Positions 58,116-64,000 of a stretch of 64,000 nucleotides of DNA are shown piece by piece. Source of the stretch: Charina bottae. Its lineage: Eukaryota; Chordata; Lepidosauria; Squamata; Charinaidae. The translations under genes and the position numbers were made by a program. Position 1 is the stretch's first letter, and each line of letters begins with the position of its first letter. The notes under the pieces are model-generated. The model saw only the letters and a program-made list of their open reading frames with translations, was not told the origin of the DNA and made no database searches. The DNA lies in contig JALMGJ010000002.1 of assembly GCA_023362775.1 (NCBI GenBank), positions 70,347,414 through 70,411,413 on the forward strand. Direction: 5' to 3'.

Positions 58116-60998
58116 ACATATATCTCCACAATCGCAAAATGCCTATGTATTGGTATTTTCCTCTTCATGGACAAAAAATGAGTACATACAGGCCTATAGT
58201 CAAACATGCATAGCAATGGCAAGAATCTAGACCTCTGCTGATAGTCTAGCGAGGTACTCACTTTTTAATTGGTAAAGCTCAAGTATCCTGAATGATGATA
58301 TATCATGATTAACAACAAAGCATTCAGGAACACATCAAAACCCGAGATATACGGAACAAATTAAGCACTCTAGTCATCAAGGTAGCAACTGCATACTTTT
58401 TTTCAAGAAAATAAAATCAATGGAACTTGTTTATCATCTAGGTGAAAACTACAGTTCTCATCAGCCAACATCTTAAAATTAACAGTGCCTGACAATATGA
58501 GCCCAACAACATTTTCAGTGTAGCAAGGAGCACAGATGATAATGTAGCAAGGAGGATTATATGATGTGTTGCAAAACATCCTTTTTTTAATTAAGTATTG
58601 CTAAAATCTACTGTGGAAGAATCCTGAAAAATAAAGATTTGCATTCAGTACTTTTTTCCAAACACATGAATTTGCTTTATACTGATCTGCTTTATTAATT
58701 GTATCAAGCCATAGTTTGCTTAACCATGTACTGTTGAATAAACTAGAACTGTCTGGGTTCATACATCACGCTCAACCATTCACCATGGCTTACAAACCAC
58801 AATTCAGTTCACCAAAGCAAACAAGCCACTTTATGCCACAGATTGGGAAAGGCTGCTAATTGACTAACAAAGACTCTCCAACGTTTCAGTCAAATGTCCT
58901 CCCAAACATTGCCATTCCTTGGAAATATCAGAAACTAAAATTGAGACCCTTTGCATGCCATATATGTGGCCTAACACGGAGCTATATCCCTTCGCCTAAA
59001 TATCTGGAAATCATGCTACTGCCAGTAGAATATAACATTCAGAACCCCCAAAATTTATGTTATTAAACACTGAACATAACTGTGCGTACAAGTATACAAA
59101 CAGGAATGAGAATCCACTGGGGCAGGGAAAAGAGAGAAAATGGGTGTTTCGTCTAGCATCCCTAAAATCCTTACTACAGTATCATACATAAAATATCCAA
59201 AAATCCAACTGTGAAAGACAAGAGTCACTCTCTGGCTATTATTCTGTAAAATCTACCAAAGAGAATTATCACACACACAGCACACCTCTATTTTCACAAA
59301 TAGGCAAGTTAAAGAATGGCATCAATAAGATTTAAAACAAAAATAAAGATCCAGAATGGGAGGTAATGGATTGCCAATCTAGTATTCCTCACAATGTCTT
59401 TCTCTGTTATGCGATCACATATTTTGGATCCAAACTTCCTTCCCACCCACACAGACTTGACATTGTCTCAGCACTGCTAGCACTGTAATTTACTAATATA
59501 AAGCAAGTTGAACTATGCAAACAAAGTCTGAACCAAAAGATTTTTTTAAGTAAAATAAATGCCTCTTTTTTATATAGCCTACTTTAATTATCTCTGCCTC
59601 AGCATGCAAGTGGGTTGGTTTTTTGGTTTATTTGGTCTGCTAATTTTGTTTGACTTCCTCACTCTGCACAATTTGGTCACCAGTCTCTCCAAAGAGAGAT
59701 ATTGAGTCGTTCATTTTACCCCGAGTATGTATGTACAAAAGACCTTGAGATTGTTCAGGAAGCAATCAGACATTATACGGAGGGAAACAGTGTTTTCGAA
59801 CAAATAATCTTTGAGGCAGTCAATAGCTTTTGCTCATCCTATACTCCTCTTTCTCCCCCACCCCTTCCTTTGTAAATCCAGGGGCATCATTTTTATTCCA
59901 CTGAAAAGGCAATAATCAACTGTTTCCTAAGAAATCTTACAGACTTCATCTCAAATGGAAGGAAAAGTGCTTCCTAAAGGCTTCTTAAATCTAAACTTTT
60001 CTTCCCCAAACATCCCTAAAAGAAGAATGATCAACACTGTTTTTTTTTAACACTGAGGATGCTATCCTTCAACAACTGTGGGCACAAGGGAGTGGAAAAG
60101 GGGTTCAGTTTTGCATGTCTCCCTTATCCTTAATTAGATTCATTCTCCTACACATGTGAATTCTGTTTTTATCCTCCTTATCTTACATCGCTACAATCAG
60201 AGCCGAGCTGGTGAATAATAAAGACATGCAAGTCTAGTCCCAAACATGTCTCCTCTGAAACAAGCTCTGAGTTCAATGGGACAGATTCTCAAGGATGTAT
60301 GCACAAAACTGCAGGCTAAATCAATATTTATAAACACACTGCCAAGATTATCAAAACATTAGGCGGATAAAAGGGGATAACTAGTGCATATAAGCATTGG
60401 GGGGGGAGGATTTTTTTAATCTGAATTACTTGGATTCAGCCTGCATCTGAATATTCACAAAGCTCTCCAAATGTGCTATAGACTCACATGTCTGTCTTAA
60501 ACACAGATTTTAGATTCACACGGACTCTCACACACATGCATACCCAGAGACACAATCAGTGACTCTAGGAAAGCTATTCTTAAAAAATACAAGCAAGTGC
60601 TAATTTTGCTACACTGAGCATTTAACGGGCTTTTCAAAAAACCCGAATGCTTTATTATTTCTTTGGATGTGGCTCTGCCTTCCTAAAGAGGTTCAGGGTA
60701 CTTTACAACCTCCAGTTCTTGTTTATTGTGAAGGCTTATACATATGCATTATGAATAACACCTACTCGCCTACCCAGGCAATGGCACTCATTCACTGAAT
60801 AGAGCTCGATTTCTCCTCTGTGCACGAAGGCTTACTTTGGGGTGGCAGCACATCAGAGCCTTTCCTAAACTGCGCCATAATCAGCAAGAATTCATGAATG
60901 AATAACCCTTAAGATGGTGCTGTCTCTGTCTGTGTGTTTTTCCAGGCACTGTGCAAAGGCTCCAGAAGCCTACTGCATTCCTGTGGCACAGATCTGTG
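58116..60998. other. Intronic sequence, nothing recognised
   Basis: No gene or clear repeat. AT-rich until about 60.6 kb, then G+C rises toward the CpG block. Confidence 0.35.
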
Positions 60999-60999
60999 C

Positions 61000-61041
<42 letters not shown>
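61000..61041. repeat. (GT)n microsatellite
   Basis: About twenty GT units at the edge of the CpG-rich block. Confidence 0.95.
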
Positions 61042-61044
<3 letters not shown>

Positions 61045-62158
61045 CTAGTTGGGCCCAGACTCAGCGAAAGGGGAGAAGGACTACTGCCCTCATCAAACTC
61101 CCTGGTGCAGCAGCCCTCAACAGGAGCCCCCACCCAAATTCCAAGGGAGGCACAGAGAAGGCCGCCGGGCCGTTGTTGGCCAGAGAGAATGGCTCCCGCC
61201 GGTTGTTAAGGAAGCTGACCAGCCGAAAGCTAAAAGCAGCTTCCTTCGCGAGGGCAACGGGAAGAGCTTCCCCTTAGGGAGAACAGTAAGTGGGACATCG
61301 TTCCTACGTCCCAGATCGGGACGCCGCCCATTCTGGTTGGAGCCCCTATTTCCAACTTCAGCGGGGAGCGGGGGAGGGGAGCGGGGCTTCCAGCTAGGAG
61401 GCGGGTTCCCCTGCTCTCTCTCCGGACGAAGTTCATAAACTCCAGGGAGCTAAAGGGGTGAACTAGGGACGGGCGGGGCAGGCTGGAGTCACGAACTGGA
61501 GAACTTGGCCCCAAACTGGACGGGGGGGGGGAGGAAATGGGCAAACTGAGGTCTTTAAGACTGCAGCGAATTGCGGGCGCTGCTCTTCCATCTGCACGAT
61601 TTCACCTGGTGTCTTTGCCTCTATCGGTCCCTCCCGTTTCCTTTCCTGCCCCCCCCCCCCAGAATAATAAAATCTCAGTAGCTAAACTTTTCACCTCTCC
61701 GAGACGGACATCGCTGATGGAAATGACACGACAATCTTCGCCGGATTCATTCCGCAGACGCGAAAGGCGACTGGGGAGTTGAGTCACTTTCGCACTGCGA
61801 AGCGACTCCAGACCTCTCCCCCACCCCCCGCTCGCTCTTGCCAGCCTACGAAGACCGTGCCTCCCCAAAGCTAGCTTCTCCCTTTAAAAGCCTCCAGCTA
61901 AAGAACAGGACGCCATCCGGCTTGCAGAACCTCCTGCGAAGCGCCGGTCCCCCCCCCCCCCAACTTCCCATCCCAACAAGGCGCAGGCGGACAGGCAGGC
62001 GCAGCGGTCCCCGAAAAATAATTTACAAGCGCACGGTAAATGCAGAAAAGAGCGAGCGGTGGCGGCAACCGGAGTGCCACGCTGCATCCCCCCAGCCACG
62101 CACGCACATCGCTATCTCTTGTCCTCGCTCAGGCTCTGCTGCGGTTTCGCCCCCCCCC

Positions 62159-62187
62159 AACACACACACACACACACACACACACAC
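62159..62187. repeat. (CA)n microsatellite
   Basis: About fourteen CA units after a poly-C run within the CpG-rich block. Confidence 0.95.
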
Positions 62188-63219
62188 CGTCGGCGAGCTC
62201 CTGCCTACCTTTCCTCCCTTCCGAGGCACGGTGTGCCAGGGAGGAGTTCTCTCTAACGTACACACGCTCACTCCGAGCCACAGCAGAGCTGACAAGTGTT
62301 AGAGCATCTCCAGCTCTTCCAGAAAGAGCGAGTCTTCTCTTTCCCCGCAATGCCCCCGCTCCGGTTTCCCTCCGCGCCGCGCATAGCCGCTACAGCCCCA
62401 CGCGGTTCCATTCCAGGCTTTTCCTTTTCATTCCCTTCCCTTCCCTCTTGCCGGCGCGAACTACTACGCTACACACGCCCTTTTTGTCCATTCCAAAGGC
62501 TGCCGGTTTCCTCTTTGGCCACTTTTTAATTGCAAACGCTCCACACGCCTCATTGTCAACTCTTTCCGCACCGAGCCAGCCAGCCAGTCTGCCTGCCTGC
62601 CTGCCACGTTTTTCAGGGAAGGACTCAGCCAGTTTCCTCCCGAAGCCGATTTCCCCCCGCGAATCCTTTTCAGTTAGGCAAAACGCCCCTTCTCTCTCAC
62701 CACCCATCCCATTCCACGCTGGTGTGTGTGCATATGTCTCTGTGTCACGCGCTTTCCTTAATTTATTATCACCCCAGTACACGCAAGCATCACCCCCCCC
62801 CCCCAAATAGCAGCAGTGTAGCGGCGGCGATCCCACCCAGCCAAAGAATCCAGCAAACTCCGCTTCCCTCCCGCAGGCGAGCCATAAATAAATAAATAAC
62901 GAAAGCGGTCTCGCCGCGTGCGGGGCTGCAGATCTCTCCCAGCAAAGCAGCACAGGCTTCCCCCGAGCGAAGAAAGCCTCGCAATCCCCCGGCTGCGCGT
63001 GCCTCGCTCTCACCGTCGCTGTGTGTAAATGAGTCGCCTCTTGTACGGGGCGCAACTATTACGGAGCCAAGCTGGGGAAATACATTGCGATGCGCTCACC
63101 CTCCCTTTGCAACCACCTTTCTCCCTCTACACAAAATTGTATACACGCACACCGCTACACGTATTAAAAATCGGCACTGTGGAAGAGCTAAAAGAGGAAA
63201 GTTCGATGGTGTGACTTAC

Positions 63220-63450
63220 AGTTTGCATCGGCGCTTGATTCGAATGTACCAGCCATCATTACATTCCACACCATGCAGCCCCCCGCTGGAACTCGGGGCT
63301 CGGAGCCTTGATCGTGTCGCTGCTGCCGCTGCCCAGCATGAATGGAATGCAGCGCGGGGTTCCAATGGAACTCCAGCCTCGCTCTGACTTCCCAGGGAGA
63401 CAGACTGAGACACACATTCAAAGGGCTGCTGCTAGTCAGCTCTTCTTCTC
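63220..63450 (-). other. PLXNA1: Candidate untranslated first exon of PLXNA1
   Basis: On the minus strand, GATGCAAACT is followed by GTAAGTCAC, a consensus donor (intron begins at 63219). Sequence to its right is G+C-rich and ATG-poor except near the donor. The right boundary (transcription start) is unknown; 63450 is a guess. A minus-strand frame ending WYIRIKRRCKL just at the donor is not recognised and is treated as non-coding. Confidence 0.4.
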
Positions 63451-64000
63451 GCTTTCGCCTCTAGAGGGCGTTCAGACCTGTGCGTATCCGCGCACAAGAG
63501 GAGGAGAGAGGAGAATGAAGAACAGGAGAAGGGAGGCCCAGATGCCACAAGAGGCTGGCGCCTTCTTAAAAAGGCAATGCCACCATCGTATCCCTTAAAG
63601 CGGCAATGCTCGCTGAGGTAAAAGAAAAACCGGAGGGGCGGCTTGTGCCGGGGGGGGGGGCGGGGGGCGCGTAGCAGGAAAATTCAGAACAAGCACAGAT
63701 CGGATTTAGGACGGACAGCCGTGCTCTTAACACCACTTTCCCGTCGTTCCTTAGTAAGAAGTGGGACTGCACGCCCATTTTAAACACTTAAAAAAGGAGG
63801 CGAAATAGAACCACTTGTAAATAAATCCCACTGAATTTCGTGCACCTTACATTTTAGGTAAGGCTGATCAGAAGGCAACCAAAGGAAAGGCTGTTGCTCT
63901 TGTTTTTTAAACAAGTGGTGCATACAATTTAGAACTGAATGAAAAAGCTTTTTCACTCAATGCAGAACCGATTTTAAAAATGGCTCTTTTCTGTGTTTTA
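63451..64000. other. Region upstream of candidate first exon
   Basis: G+C falls after a G homopolymer at about 63649-63660. No gene seen. Confidence 0.35.

Larger units (their letters stand above)
9494..63219 (-). other. PLXNA1: Inferred long first intron of PLXNA1
   Basis: The interval runs from the CpG-block donor (GTAAGT at 63214-63219, minus strand) to the exon acceptor at 9494-9495. No other convincing coding exon was found on either strand. The contents are transposon copies, microsatellites and unique sequence, listed separately. Linking the CpG block to this gene is inference from orientation and the lack of any other gene. Confidence 0.6.
61050..63700 (-). promoter_or_regulatory. 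PLXNA1: CpG-rich block, likely PLXNA1 promoter
   Basis: This is the only long stretch in the window with dense CpG and G+C-rich sequence not explained by a transposon. It contains GC-box-like GGGCGGGGC near 61470, several poly-C runs and no obvious TATA box near a start. Its position upstream of the plexin exon, on the right for a minus-strand gene, makes it the natural promoter and first-exon region. Long proline/serine-rich frames here are composition artefacts. A shared or divergent promoter cannot be excluded. Confidence 0.65.

Noticed and set aside
62040..62810. 256-codon frame in the CpG block
   Set aside because: Ser/Pro/Thr-rich composition, crosses a CA microsatellite, no recognised domain, and overlaps long frames on the other strand.
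63216..63413. Minus-strand frame ending WYIRIKRRCKL at the candidate exon 1 donor
   Set aside because: The cysteine-rich ending looked protein-like, but I recognise no family, the stop falls inside the donor (TAA of GTAAGT), and splicing to the plexin exon leaves the plexin start on its own ATG.

Overview
The window is vertebrate genomic DNA, almost certainly from a squamate reptile (lizard or snake; I cannot place it more finely). The repeat fauna points there: several SINEs whose tail resembles Bov-B LINEs (Sauria-type), a Bov-B LINE relic, a second RTE-type LINE, CR1/L2-like LINE 3' ends, tRNA-core and 5S rRNA-derived SINEs, many non-autonomous hAT transposons and dense microsatellites. 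No bacterial, plasmid or phage feature is present.

One protein-coding gene is supported. The minus strand carries the first coding exon of a type A plexin, best matched by PLXNA1 (CDS part 8152-9330). It encodes the signal peptide and most of the Sema domain, and ends at a clean GTAAGT donor. Transcription therefore runs right to left. A CpG-rich block at about 61.0-63.7 kb is the likely promoter, with a candidate untranslated first exon whose donor lies at 63214-63219. If so, 9494-63219 is a roughly 54 kb first intron and 1-8151 is part of the second intron. The third exon is not in the window.

Layout by region. 0-3.3 kb: a broken RTE-type LINE followed directly by a Bov-B relic. 5.8-6.5 kb: a SINE/hAT composite. 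8.15-9.5 kb: the plexin exon with a leader holding two short upstream ORFs. 10.9-12.4 kb: a 1.2 kb hAT inside a SINE. 15.0-15.4 kb: a composite hAT with its own target-site duplication. 21-24 kb: 5S-derived SINEs and a palindromic MITE. 29-34 kb: an inverted LINE 3' end, a second hAT, two tiny retro-insertions with target-site duplications and a solo LTR. 35-41.8 kb: Sauria-type SINEs, a retro-insertion carrying an unrecognised ORF, and a LINE interrupted by two SINEs. 45-58 kb: more Sauria-type SINEs, hATs (one filled by a 56-bp minisatellite) and palindromic MITEs. 61-64 kb: the CpG-rich block.

The most coherent signal outside the gene is the hAT population. In two families, with different termini, every insertion with a readable 8-bp target-site duplication has TA at its two central bases. 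This is the pattern reported for the Buster branch of hAT elements. One family keeps its terminal inverted repeats but holds completely different interiors in each copy.
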